A stretch of 19,457 bases of DNA, taken from the NCBI GenBank assembly GCA_021805885.1, contig JAJZDR010000083.1, positions 1-19,457 of the forward strand. Direction: 5' to 3'. Numbering within the stretch: position 1 is the stretch's first letter; each line of letters begins with the position of its first letter. The position numbers and the translations under genes are program-made. The stretch is from a bacterium (GTDB lineage Bacteria > Patescibacteria > Dojkabacteria > JAKAPS01 > JAJZLI01). Below, piece by piece: positions 6,743-14,013 of this stretch. The notes below the pieces were generated by a model. The model made no database searches and was not told where the DNA came from. It saw only the letters and a list, made by a program, of their open reading frames with translations.

Positions 6743-7657
6743 TTATATTAAAAGTTGTAATAGATCTTTTAATTCTGGAGTTTTTAATTTTTTCAAGGCT
6801 TGATATTCAATATTTCTAACTCTTTCTCTTGTAATTCCCAATTTTAAAGCTATCTCTTGTAATGTTTTTTGAGAGTTTTCATCAAGTCCAAATCTAAGTT
6901 TGATTACAGTTCTTTGTTTTTCTGTTAAGTTTGCCCCATCTAAAATAGTGTAAAATTTCTCTTTAAATTCTTTCTGAACAACTATTTCTGTTGCAAGAAT
7001 ATCTGGTGGAGGAAAGCTTTTATCTTCTATAAAATCACCCAGTTCCGCCTCCATTTCATTTCCTATTGGCGTAGATAAAGAGATCGGTTGTATTGAGGTT
7101 ACATGAATGTCATGAATCTTTTTTTCTAGAATTCCTGTTTCTTCCCCAATTTCATCTTCATACGGAGATCTTCCAAGTGCTAATGATAAAGTATTTCTAA
7201 CACTTTGTATTTTATGTATTATTTCCGTACGATGTAGAGGTATTCGTATAACTTTATCTTTGTCTGCTATAGCTCTTGTTATAGCTTGCTTGATCCACCA
7301 AGAAGCATATGTTGAGAATTTAAATCCAAGTTTGTAATCAAATTTTCCTACAGCAATCATTAATCCTATATTACCTTCTTGTATAAGGTCAAGTAGCATT
7401 AATTTTTCGGTATGATATTTTTTTGCAATTGATACAACAAGCCTTAAATTTGACTCTGCTAAAGACTTTTTAGCTTTAATAACTTCCTCTGGAGTACCTG
7501 ATTCAATTTTCTTACCTAATTCTACTTCTCCTGCTCTAGTTAAAAGTGGAAATTGTCTGATTTCTTGTAGATAAATTTTTACTGGATCTAGATCGGTTGT
7601 GTTATCTAAGTACTCCACAAATTCATTACATTCTGATTCTTCTTTAAAAACTTCCAT
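6743..7657 (-). CDS. Sigma-70 family factor lacking region 1.1 (third of three)
   Basis: This 304-residue sigma factor has region 1.2 ([19 protein letters not shown]), region 2 ([45 protein letters not shown]), region 3 and region 4 ([27 protein letters not shown]). The residues that read the -12 base in E. coli sigma-70 (Q437, T440) are kept, so it should use a TATAAT-like -10. In the -35 helix the residue matching Q589 is Asn (RERVRNIE). It has only a short acidic N-terminus in place of autoinhibitory region 1.1, as in group 2 sigmas. It has diverged more from the primary factor than the second paralogue has in region 4. It is the last of three same-strand sigma genes, 54 bases after the middle one, and may share transcription with it. 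Confidence 0.93.
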   Translation of the reverse strand: MEVFKEESECNEFVEYLDNTTDLDPVKIYLQEIRQFPLLTRAGEVELGKKIESGTPEEVIKAKKSLAESNLRLVVSIAKKYHTEKLMLLDLIQEGNIGLMIAVGKFDYKLGFKFSTYASWWIKQAITRAIADKDKVIRIPLHRTEIIHKIQSVRNTLSLALGRSPYEDEIGEETGILEKKIHDIHVTSIQPISLSTPIGNEMEAELGDFIEDKSFPPPDILATEIVVQKEFKEKFYTILDGANLTEKQRTVIKLRFGLDENSQKTLQEIALKLGITRERVRNIEYQALKKLKTPELKDLLQLLI

Positions 7658-7711
7658 AATATTTAATAGACCTTATAACTATATTACGACCCATAGTATT
7701 AGTCAATGATT

Positions 7712-8602
7712 TTAGATATAATCACGTAATGTCCGTAAAACTTCTTCAGTTCTTAATTCGTTCAAAACTTTAGATTCAATCTGCCTTATTCTTTCTTTTG
7801 TTAGTTTAAATTCTTTTCCAATCTCCTCAAGTGTTCTAGTTATGCCATCATTAAATCCAAATCTTAGTTCTATTATTCTTCTTTCTCTCTCTGATAATTG
7901 TGATAATAGTTGACTAATTTTTTCTTTTAGAAAATCTTGAGCTACTATTTCATCGGGGGGTATATTATTTTTTGATATAACAAACTCACCTATAGTAGTA
8001 GACGTAAAGGTAGAGGGAGCATAATTCTCTGTACTTACTGGAGTTGATAACGAGATAGGGTATTGAGACATGCTTATAATTTGTTGGATTTTCTCAGCAG
8101 GCTTTCCTATTTCCTCAGCTATTTCATTTAGAGAAGGTTCTCTTTGAAGGTTTTGAGAAAGTATATTTCTTAACCCATTTATTCTTTTACTATAGATTAT
8201 AACGTTGTGTGGTATACTAACGCTTCTGGCTTGTGGGCCTGCTCTTTCAATAAAATGTTTTATCCACCATGTCGCATAAGTGGAAAATTTATACCCTTTT
8301 TTATAATCAAATCTTTCCACGGCTTTTATGAGCCCAAGATTTCCCTCTTGTATTAAATCAAGTAAATCTAGTCCGCAAGAGTTATATGCTCTCTTTGCAA
8401 AATATACAACTAGCCTTAAATTAGCAATAGTTAATTGTTCTGCAGCTTCTATATCACCTTCTGCCATTTTTTGACCTAATTTTACTTCGGCCTCTTTTGT
8501 TAGAAGAGGTATTGTATAAACTTCTTCCAAGTAGGCATCTATAGGGTCTACCATAATCTTGCCTGGTTCATCTTGATAATATCTTGTTTTTAAAATCTCC
8601 AT
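7712..8602 (-). CDS. Sigma-70 family factor with altered -10 recognition residues (second of three)
   Basis: This 296-residue paralogue keeps sigma regions 1.2 (VDPIDAYLEEVYTIPLLT), 2.1-2.3 ([36 protein letters not shown]), 3 and 4.2 (LEEIGKEFKLTKERIRQIE). Region 2.4 is clearly changed. The [14 protein letters not shown] sequence of primary factors is WWIKHFIERAGPQ here, with one residue missing before SVSIP. The positions matching E. coli sigma-70 Q437 and T440, which read the -12 base pair, are His116 and Glu119. In the -35 helix the Arg matching R584 is Lys. The aromatic residues that melt the -11 position (Y104, F106, Y109, W112, W113) remain. It is therefore probably an active sigma with a shifted -10 preference. 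Region 1.1 is absent, and an extended Ser/Thr-rich loop follows SLSTPV in region 3.2. Confidence 0.93.
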   Translation of the reverse strand: MEILKTRYYQDEPGKIMVDPIDAYLEEVYTIPLLTKEAEVKLGQKMAEGDIEAAEQLTIANLRLVVYFAKRAYNSCGLDLLDLIQEGNLGLIKAVERFDYKKGYKFSTYATWWIKHFIERAGPQARSVSIPHNVIIYSKRINGLRNILSQNLQREPSLNEIAEEIGKPAEKIQQIISMSQYPISLSTPVSTENYAPSTFTSTTIGEFVISKNNIPPDEIVAQDFLKEKISQLLSQLSERERRIIELRFGFNDGITRTLEEIGKEFKLTKERIRQIESKVLNELRTEEVLRTLRDYI

Positions 8603-8627
8603 AATGAAATTATTAAATAACCTAGTG

Positions 8628-8633
8628 ATTATA
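8628..8633 (-). promoter_or_regulatory. Putative -10 box of the second sigma gene
   Basis: A leftward TATAAT lies 25 bases before the ATG at 8602, in the 79-base gap after the primary sigma gene. This would give a short leader of about 18 bases, unlike the leaderless spacing at other genes here. No ribosome binding site is obvious in that leader. Confidence 0.35.
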
Positions 8634-8681
8634 CTATATATTCATAAAATTTATTAATATTAGTGTTTGATATGGTTATTT

Positions 8682-9797
8682 TTATATATAATCTTGGAGG
8701 ATTTGTTTGACTTCTTTAGTGTTTAGTTTTTTTAAAGCCTTAGATTCAATTTGCCTAATTCTTTCTCTTGTTACTTTAAATTCTCTTCCAACCTCTTCAA
8801 GAGTTCTTGCAACACCGTCTTGAAGTCCAAATCTTAATTCTATAACTTTTCTTTCTCTATCAGATAAGCCTGATAAAACATCACTAATCTGATTTTTTAG
8901 AAAATCTTTTGAGGCTACTGCTTCTGGCAATGGGTTATCTTCATCTGCAATAAAATCAGCTATTGTACTTGATCCAGATCCGTCATCTCCTACAGGAGTT
9001 GACAGTGAAGTAGGGTATTGAGATATCTTTATAATCTCTTCAACTTGATCTACAGTTTTACCCATCTCTTTAGCTAATTCCTGTGACGATGGAGCTCTCT
9101 GTAGTTTCATAGATAATGTACTTCTAACTTTTTGAAGTTGATGAATAGTTTCAATCATATGAACAGGGATTCTGATTGTTCTTTCCTGATCTGCAATAGC
9201 TCTTGTTATTGCTTGTCTGATCCACCATGTAGCGTAAGTTGAGAATTTATATCCTCTTGTATAATCAAATTTATCAACAGCTCTCATTAATCCTATATTA
9301 CCCTCTTGAATTAGGTCAAGAAGACTCAAACTGCCCCCTTTATAATATTTTTTGGCAATTGATACGACTAGTCTTAAATTTGCAGTAGTTAAATATTCTG
9401 TTGCTTCTTTATCACCACTTTTTATTCTTTTAGCAAGTACTACTTCTTCCTTTCCTGTTAGAAGTGGGATTTTTCCTATTTCTTGAAGGTATGCTCTTAT
9501 TGGGTCTGAGTCAATATTAGATTGTATGCTTTTTAGTATCTTAATCTTGTCCTCTAGAGTTATATCTTCTTTTTTTACAGCTACTGGTTTTTTAGATTTA
9601 TCTTCGTAATCATCTTCCTCATATATAATTTCTAAATTTTGCTTTGCTAACTCAATAAAAAGCAAGTCAATATTGTCAATATTGTTTTCAATATATGGGA
9701 TTTCACTCAAAACGTCTGATTCTAATAGATATCCTTTGTTTAAAGCAAGAGTCAACAACTTTTGTATTGATTTTTGGGTAAGCTGAGGTTCCATCAT
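8682..9797 (-). CDS. rpoD: Primary RNA polymerase sigma factor (first of three)
   Basis: This is the housekeeping sigma. Region 1.1 occupies about residues 5-65 ([19 protein letters not shown], ending [10 protein letters not shown]). An acidic/basic linker follows, then region 1.2 ([17 protein letters not shown]), region 2 ([46 protein letters not shown]), region 3, and region 4.2 with a canonical TRERIRQIE. All -10 and -35 contact residues are standard, and it is the only one of the three paralogues with region 1.1. The frame can be opened further to a TTG at 9827. I chose the ATG at 9797 because a TATAAT box lies 10 bases upstream of it (inside the longer reading) and because region 1.1 begins normally from there. 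Its divergent neighbour starts at 9860. Confidence 0.95.
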   Translation of the reverse strand: MMEPQLTQKSIQKLLTLALNKGYLLESDVLSEIPYIENNIDNIDLLFIELAKQNLEIIYEEDDYEDKSKKPVAVKKEDITLEDKIKILKSIQSNIDSDPIRAYLQEIGKIPLLTGKEEVVLAKRIKSGDKEATEYLTTANLRLVVSIAKKYYKGGSLSLLDLIQEGNIGLMRAVDKFDYTRGYKFSTYATWWIRQAITRAIADQERTIRIPVHMIETIHQLQKVRSTLSMKLQRAPSSQELAKEMGKTVDQVEEIIKISQYPTSLSTPVGDDGSGSSTIADFIADEDNPLPEAVASKDFLKNQISDVLSGLSDRERKVIELRFGLQDGVARTLEEVGREFKVTRERIRQIESKALKKLNTKEVKQILQDYI

Positions 9798-9807
9798 AAG
9801 CTTCTTA

Positions 9808-9813
9808 ATTATA
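9808..9813 (-). promoter_or_regulatory. Putative -10 box of rpoD
   Basis: Leftward TATAAT, 10 bases before the ATG at 9797. If used, the mRNA starts only a few bases before that ATG and cannot include the upstream TTG at 9827, which decides the start choice. The -35 area (about 9831-9836) is a poor match. Confidence 0.5.
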
Positions 9814-9820
9814 TCATATA

Positions 9821-9848
9821 TTGTCAAATAATTTATATGTTATATAAT
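9821..9848 (+). promoter_or_regulatory. Putative promoter of the 6TM protein gene
   Basis: A -35-like TTGTCA (9821-9826), a 16-base spacer and a perfect TATAAT (9843-9848) stand 11 bases before the ATG at 9860, so the leader would be about 4-5 bases. It overlaps the upstream part of the leftward rpoD promoter region, making this a compact divergent control region. It is the best two-box promoter in the window. Confidence 0.6.
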
Positions 9849-9859
9849 CAATTCTACCT

Positions 9860-10762
9860 ATGAATAAAGATATTGCTATATCAGATATCCTAACCCAAAT
9901 AAGAGATTCTATTTTTATTATTTTTAGAAATACTAATCTTTTATCCCTTTCTTTTATTTCTTTAGCTTTGTTTTCATTGATACCACTTTTATACTTTTTA
10001 TTTACACATTATGTAGTTAAAAATCATAACACAAAATACATACTACATTTAATATCTAATTTTAATATTTTTATTATATTACTAATATCATTTATAGTAC
10101 TTATATACATTATACTAGGAACGTTTTTTTTCTATTTTATTCAAGCTTCTATAGTAAAAAGTATGCTTGATGAAAAATATTGGGGAAAAATATACCCTAT
10201 TAAATCTTTCATTTCAAATGGTAGAAAGATTGCAGTTTCATATTTTATATATGAGATTATTTTCGCTATAGTTACAACTTTTTTATTTATACTATATATA
10301 TTAGTTGTTATTGTGATAGCGCTTATTCCTTATATAGCATCTTTAATATTTTTGCTTGCACTGGTTCTGCTAGTTTTGTCTTTGCTATATCTAATATCAG
10401 TAAATATGCTAGGTATAATGCTTGTTTGTGATCAAGATATGGATATCATAGATGCTATGAGGATATCCTTTATGAGTGTTTATAAAAACATGAGAATATT
10501 TTTCAAAATAACGGGTATATTTATATTGTACCTATTGTTCTTTATAGTTTTAATAAGTTCAATTGGTAGCATGGCTATTTCAGTGATTTCGTATTATTCA
10601 CATATGGGTATAGCTATGTTTTCAATATTAATTATCTTAGATTTCATACTAATGACATTGCTATATTCTTTTATAAATATATTTATTTTAACTTTTTGGG
10701 TTGGTATATATATAAAACTAAAAACTTTCAATATATTCATGTTGACAAAAACTATGGGATAG
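9860..10762 (+). CDS. Six-helix integral membrane protein of unknown function
   Basis: The 300-residue protein consists of an N-terminal amphipathic stretch (MNKDIAISDILTQIRDSIFI) and about six long hydrophobic helices at roughly 27-50, 70-97, 127-155, 156-188, 212-242 and 247-285. A polar cytoplasmic loop lies around 98-126 (MLDEKYWGKIYPIKSFISNGRKI) and a second around 190-212 (VCDQDMDIIDAMRISFMSVYKNM). Paired helices and a polar loop ending in DAMRxS are reminiscent of the DUF975 or glycerophosphodiesterase-membrane-domain superfamily of six-helix proteins, but I would not assign it. It carries no catalytic motif. It is divergent from rpoD and is followed 38 bases later by two tiny charged-protein genes on the same strand. 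Confidence 0.85.
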   Translation: MNKDIAISDILTQIRDSIFIIFRNTNLLSLSFISLALFSLIPLLYFLFTHYVVKNHNTKYILHLISNFNIFIILLISFIVLIYIILGTFFFYFIQASIVKSMLDEKYWGKIYPIKSFISNGRKIAVSYFIYEIIFAIVTTFLFILYILVVIVIALIPYIASLIFLLALVLLVLSLLYLISVNMLGIMLVCDQDMDIIDAMRISFMSVYKNMRIFFKITGIFILYLLFFIVLISSIGSMAISVISYYSHMGIAMFSILIILDFILMTLLYSFINIFILTFWVGIYIKLKTFNIFMLTKTMG

Positions 10763-10785
10763 TTTATACTTTAAATCACTAACTT

Positions 10786-10791
10786 TATTAT
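10786..10791 (+). promoter_or_regulatory. Putative -10 box of the 60-residue protein gene
   Basis: TATTAT, 9 bases before the ATG at 10801. The next small gene (11008) also has a TAATAT box (10993-10998) 9 bases before its ATG. Both may be transcribed as leaderless mRNAs independently of the upstream membrane gene. Confidence 0.4.
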
Positions 10792-10800
10792 TTTAATATT

Positions 10801-10983
10801 ATGGATGAAAGATTGACTAGACTAAATGGTGATGAGTTACTTTCACCTAGTGAGGAACATGAGAGGAGATCTGAGAATGGATATTTGTTAGAGGTTGAAA
10901 AAGCTATAAAGGATTCTAGGACTGAGAATGAGAGAAGAAGAAGGATTCATGAAATAAATAGAAAATATTCAGAGTCAAGATAA
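10801..10983 (+). CDS. Tiny highly charged protein (60 residues), function unknown
   Basis: I do not recognise this family. The protein is almost entirely polar and charged, with a Glu/Arg-rich helix-forming second half (VEKAIKDSRTENERRRRIHE) and no hydrophobic core, membrane span, Cys or metal site. It is likely a short cytoplasmic helical or partly disordered protein. Support for coding comes from a clean ATG, a -10-like box 9 bases upstream, and a second gene of the same style 24 bases downstream. The base composition is visibly less AT-rich than in its neighbours, because of many GAG, GAT and AGA/AGG codons. The pair could be a two-part unit, but nothing shows toxin-antitoxin or phage origin. 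Confidence 0.65.
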   Translation: MDERLTRLNGDELLSPSEEHERRSENGYLLEVEKAIKDSRTENERRRRIHEINRKYSESR

Positions 10984-11007
10984 ATTTTAATTTAATATTT
11001 AAGTATT

Positions 11008-11208
11008 ATGGGAATAGAAGAAGAAATATATGTTGTAGAAGTTGATGAAAGTGCAAGAAGAATTTTGGAACAGAAGCGTGCTATAGTTGTGGGGAAAGCT
11101 ATAGATGGAACAGATTTAAGCTCAGATGAGCAGAGAATGTTAGAAGAACTGTATAGAGAGGTGGATGGAGTAAGAGAGGGAGATCCGGAAGGTTGGTATG
11201 GAGAATAA
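11008..11208 (+). CDS. Tiny acidic protein (66 residues), function unknown
   Basis: I do not recognise this family. The 66 residues open with an acidic stretch (MGIEEEIYVVEVDESARRIL), followed by a predicted helix, a GKAIDGTDLSSDEQRML segment and an acidic Gly/Trp tail (REGDPEGWYGE). It is soluble and strongly acidic, in contrast to the basic/acidic mixed protein encoded just upstream; the two might pair by charge, which is speculation. A -10-like TAATAT ends 9 bases before the ATG. The 3' end converges on the DNA glycosylase gene with a 12-base gap and no visible terminator. Like its neighbour it has a more G-rich coding sequence than the surrounding genes. Confidence 0.65.
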   Translation: MGIEEEIYVVEVDESARRILEQKRAIVVGKAIDGTDLSSDEQRMLEELYREVDGVREGDPEGWYGE

Positions 11209-11220
11209 AATTACTGGATT

Positions 11221-12060
11221 TTATATTTTTCTTGCTGAGGCGTATATATAGAGTTGAGCCCATCCAGCATATCCTGAATATTCATCGTTTACTATATCTT
11301 GTATTTCAGTAATTTTATAATTTTTATAAACATTCTTTACATGTTTTAATATCCAGGTATCTATAGGAAATGCTGAATTTACTCCCATAGAATAGAGTAG
11401 TATGCATTTTGCTATTTTATCTCCAACACCTTGGAACGAAATAAGTATCTTATATGCATCTTTTGGGTTTAAGTTATGGAGGTTATATAAATCTATATTT
11501 TCATCTAGGATTTTTTTTGCAGTGTTTTTTATATATTTTGCTCTAAAACCTAATTTTGCATTCTTTAATGTTATATCATCTGCAGATTCCAATCTTTTAA
11601 CTTCAGGAAATGTATAAAAGCTATCTTCTAATGCTGGATTTTTTGAATCAGTGAATTCTATTTTATCTCCTAAATACAAAGAGAGAAGTCTATAGGAAGT
11701 ATTTATTTTAGGCACATTATTGCAACTTGATATTAAGTATGCAAAAGTACATTCATATTCATCTTGGTTTATTATTCTTAAACCCCTATACTTATTTATA
11801 CTTGATTTTACTATAGTATCTTTAGAAATTTTTTTTATAATATCATCGTAGTTAACATTAAGATTGAAATAATTACTTATAGTTTCTTCTTTAATTTTTG
11901 GAGATGATTCTATATGAAGATAATTACCAATCTGTTTAACTTTTAAGGCATGTTTTCCTATAACACCTTTATACTCATTATCAGTAATTTTCACCCATGA
12001 AAAACATTGACCAGAATCAAGAGTATATTGCAGATTAAAATCTTCAGTTTTTATTACCAT
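11221..12060 (-). CDS. ogg: 8-oxoguanine DNA glycosylase/AP lyase, OGG1 type
   Basis: This 279-residue protein removes oxidised guanine from DNA and nicks the abasic site. It has the OGG1 N-terminal domain (LDSGQCFSW at 14-22, matching the GQSFRW motif of human OGG1), the SSCNN segment (111-115) at the OGG1 NNN position that reads the orphan base, GFRAKYI (171-177) and the helix-hairpin-helix GVGDKIAKCILLYS (211-224). The Schiff-base Lys is K215 and the catalytic Asp is D234 in FPIDTW. No iron-sulfur cluster Cys set is present, as expected for OGG1. Length and order fit the eukaryote/clostridial-type OGG1 and not the shorter bacterial Ogg2 or AGOG. It is a lone leftward gene between convergent and divergent neighbours. 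Confidence 0.92.
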   Translation of the reverse strand: MVIKTEDFNLQYTLDSGQCFSWVKITDNEYKGVIGKHALKVKQIGNYLHIESSPKIKEETISNYFNLNVNYDDIIKKISKDTIVKSSINKYRGLRIINQDEYECTFAYLISSCNNVPKINTSYRLLSLYLGDKIEFTDSKNPALEDSFYTFPEVKRLESADDITLKNAKLGFRAKYIKNTAKKILDENIDLYNLHNLNPKDAYKILISFQGVGDKIAKCILLYSMGVNSAFPIDTWILKHVKNVYKNYKITEIQDIVNDEYSGYAGWAQLYIYASARKI

Positions 12061-12122
12061 TATAAGTTGACAAATATATAGAAGTATTATACATTAATAT
12101 TGGTTAATTATAGACAATTTAA

Positions 12123-12749
12123 ATGGCAAAAAATTATACTAAACATATTGGAATTTTGAAAGTTTTACCCTTCGCTATTTTAAGTTTAGCACTTGCGACA
12201 TCTGTTTATGCCGCATCACACAATTCTAACGCACAACAATCTACAGGAAATCCAAATACGACTACAAATACTATAACTACGCCAGGAAATAATGTTGTCC
12301 CAACACCTTCTAATGGTAATGGAAAAACTGTAGGTCAGAATGCTAAAGCTAGTGGATTAGCAACATCTTGTAAAGCAAAGATAGTTGCTATTGTCCAAAG
12401 ATCTAACCATATGTATGATCTTGCAAAAGTACAAGAGAGAGCATTTACCAAAATTGCACTCAGTGTAGAATCTTTTTATTCAAGTAAGGTTACAGTAAAA
12501 AATATAACAGTTCCAAATTATCAAGTTCTAGTAGCTAACATACAGGCTGCAGAAGATTCTGTTCTTGCAGCAGAAACAAAAGTATCTGGGGATGCAGTAA
12601 ATCTTACTTGTAGTACTACAAGCCCACAAACAATGGTGTTGGTATTTAATACTGATATGAAAGCTCAAATATCTGCATTAAAATTGTATAGAATAAGTAT
12701 AGTTAATCTTATTGTGGCTGTTAAATCTAGTTTATCAACAAGGACTTAA
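12123..12749 (+). CDS. Exported protein with Ser/Thr/Asn-rich linker and helical domain
   Basis: The 208-residue protein starts with a basic n-region and a hydrophobic core (VLPFAILSLALATSVYA) ending in a signal peptidase I site after V-Y-A30. Residues about 33-75 are a low-complexity linker of Asn, Thr, Gly and Pro, likely an extended surface segment. Residues about 80-208 form a mostly helical domain with just two cysteines, C83 (ATSCKAK) and C163 (NLTCSTT), well placed for a disulfide bond. The helical part (YDLAKVQERAFTKI) resembles, from memory, a common class of uncharacterised secreted helical proteins in CPR genomes; I cannot name it. It shares a strand and a 19-base gap with the next gene, another envelope protein, and the two are probably cotranscribed. 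A TTGACA (12067-12072) and AT-rich stretches upstream may be its promoter. Confidence 0.82.
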   Translation: MAKNYTKHIGILKVLPFAILSLALATSVYAASHNSNAQQSTGNPNTTTNTITTPGNNVVPTPSNGNGKTVGQNAKASGLATSCKAKIVAIVQRSNHMYDLAKVQERAFTKIALSVESFYSSKVTVKNITVPNYQVLVANIQAAEDSVLAAETKVSGDAVNLTCSTTSPQTMVLVFNTDMKAQISALKLYRISIVNLIVAVKSSLSTRT

Positions 12750-12768
12750 GTTCAACTAAAAATTAATT

Positions 12769-13074
12769 ATGGATAACCAAAATACTGATATAGAAATGAA
12801 AAAAATGCACAATGATCTATTAGCCTACAAGGTTATAGCATTAGTTGTGTTTCTATTTCTTGCTTTAGCTATTATTTACATAGTTGATCTATTAAATAAT
12901 CCACAGTCTACAACTACCCAACAGACCCAGAGTATGACCACTAACACCCAGAATCAACCTCCTACAGTACCTACGGTTAATAATTCTACAGATTTAAATA
13001 GTGCATTAAACTACCTAAATGGTACGCATTTAAGCTCTATAACATCAGGTATATCCCAAAATACATTACAGTAG
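12769..13074 (+). CDS. Single-pass membrane protein with Gln/Thr/Asn-rich tail
   Basis: No family is recognised. A 20-residue acidic/basic cytoplasmic start (MDNQNTDIEMKKMHNDLLAY) precedes one hydrophobic helix (about 24-45, VIALVVFLFLALAIIYIVDL). The remaining 55 residues are low-complexity Gln, Thr, Asn, Ser and Pro, probably an extracytoplasmic flexible tail. It follows the exported protein gene with a 19-base spacer, so the two may act together at the cell surface. The last 9 bases overlap the end of the convergent sugar kinase gene. The composition of the tail resembles the linker in its partner. Confidence 0.75.
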   Translation: MDNQNTDIEMKKMHNDLLAYKVIALVVFLFLALAIIYIVDLLNNPQSTTTQQTQSMTTNTQNQPPTVPTVNNSTDLNSALNYLNGTHLSSITSGISQNTLQ

Positions 13075-14013
13075 TGAAGCTCCCTTTATATCAGCCTTGT
13101 TGTCTTTGGATATAAAAATGTTTTTATAATCTTTTAGGCCATTAGTTAATCTTTCATAAAAAATAGAATTTTTAGTTATAAATGATCCTTGCCCTAGTAA
13201 AGAAGTATTCTGATATTTGTTAGTGAATGCAATAATTAAAGCTGTAGTATATGATGCTGCAATAGAGGCAATTTCTACATATGATAAATCATACTTGCTT
13301 AACGCTTTATATGAAATATATTCTTCTAAAAGTTTACCTCCACTGGAACTGGTTCCAATGAGTCTGGACTCATTGAGTCCAGACTCAAGATTACTCATCT
13401 CTAATCTACCTACTTCAGAGTTTATGAAAAACCCATCCTTTATATAAGATAAGTTTACACCAGTTCCTGAGAGCACAGATATATATGTATCATAATTGGG
13501 GTTTTTATAATAATTATAAATATTACTAGCAACTGCATCATTCACAACGTTTATCTTTATATCTTGATTAATAATTTTTCTGAATTTTTCATTAATTGAA
13601 AAACTGGCATTTATAAAAGGTATTTCTTTTGATACTATATCAATTTTTTTATATATACCGTCAATATATCCATTAAGTCTTTTTGCTATAAATGGATAAG
13701 AAAATATTATATTTAATTTATCTGTTTTATCAGTAATATATAACCTTTCTCTACCATAATTTACTATGTATTCGAAAAAATTTTCTTTATCCCTGCTAAA
13801 CCTTATAATATCTTCTTTTAGAATTTCTGTATTTTTTACTTGAGCATAATATACATGTGATCCACCGATACCTATGATTATCTTCTCAGTATCTGTATCC
13901 ACAATTTTAATATCATCAATGATTATAGCTGAATTTATATTCAGTAATTTATCCCTATTTTCACTTATATGTGAAGAAATAGTTCTAATTTGATATTTGT
14001 TAAGTTGTTCCAT
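13066..14013 (-). CDS. Hexokinase-fold (actin-like ATPase) sugar kinase homologue
   Basis: The 315-residue protein follows the order of the hexokinase family: a phosphate-1 loop IIIGIGGSHVYYAQV (46-60), NIIFSYPF (101-108, compare FSFP in hexokinases), VVNDAVASN (156-164) with the catalytic Asp at D159, the phosphate-2 loop VLSGTGVNLSYI (180-191), FINSEVG (196-202, compare INxEWG), GKLLEEYIS (226-234, compare EKMISGxYLGE) and a C-terminal ADIKGASLL resembling the DGSGxGAAL adenosine motif. The Thr-Lys sugar-contact pair of true hexokinases is not seen and overall length is short, so the substrate is unknown. Between FINSEVG and GKLLEEYIS lies a 15-residue insert encoded by three palindrome-like units. 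The start overlaps the transporter gene's end by 14 bases, indicating an operon. Confidence 0.8.
   Translation of the reverse strand: MEQLNKYQIRTISSHISENRDKLLNINSAIIIDDIKIVDTDTEKIIIGIGGSHVYYAQVKNTEILKEDIIRFSRDKENFFEYIVNYGRERLYITDKTDKLNIIFSYPFIAKRLNGYIDGIYKKIDIVSKEIPFINASFSINEKFRKIINQDIKINVVNDAVASNIYNYYKNPNYDTYISVLSGTGVNLSYIKDGFFINSEVGRLEMSNLESGLNESRLIGTSSSGGKLLEEYISYKALSKYDLSYVEIASIAASYTTALIIAFTNKYQNTSLLGQGSFITKNSIFYERLTNGLKDYKNIFISKDNKADIKGASLL
13344..13387 (-). repeat. Three 14-bp palindrome-like units with 15-bp period inside the sugar kinase gene
   Basis: On the plus strand these are TGGAACTGGTTCCA (13344-13357), TGAGTCTGGACTCA (13359-13372) and TGAGTCCAGACTCA (13374-13387), separated by single bases. 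Each has perfectly complementary 6-base arms around TG or CA. The second and third units are also exact reverse complements of each other, forming a 29-base perfect inverted repeat with a one-base centre. They encode LESGL, NESRL and IGTSS in a surface-loop position. Confidence 0.8.

Noticed and set aside
12067..12095. TTGACA followed by TATACA as a promoter for the exported protein gene
   Set aside because: The spacing is only 15 bases to TATACA and the start codon is 29 bases further. It is possible but too weak to list as a site.
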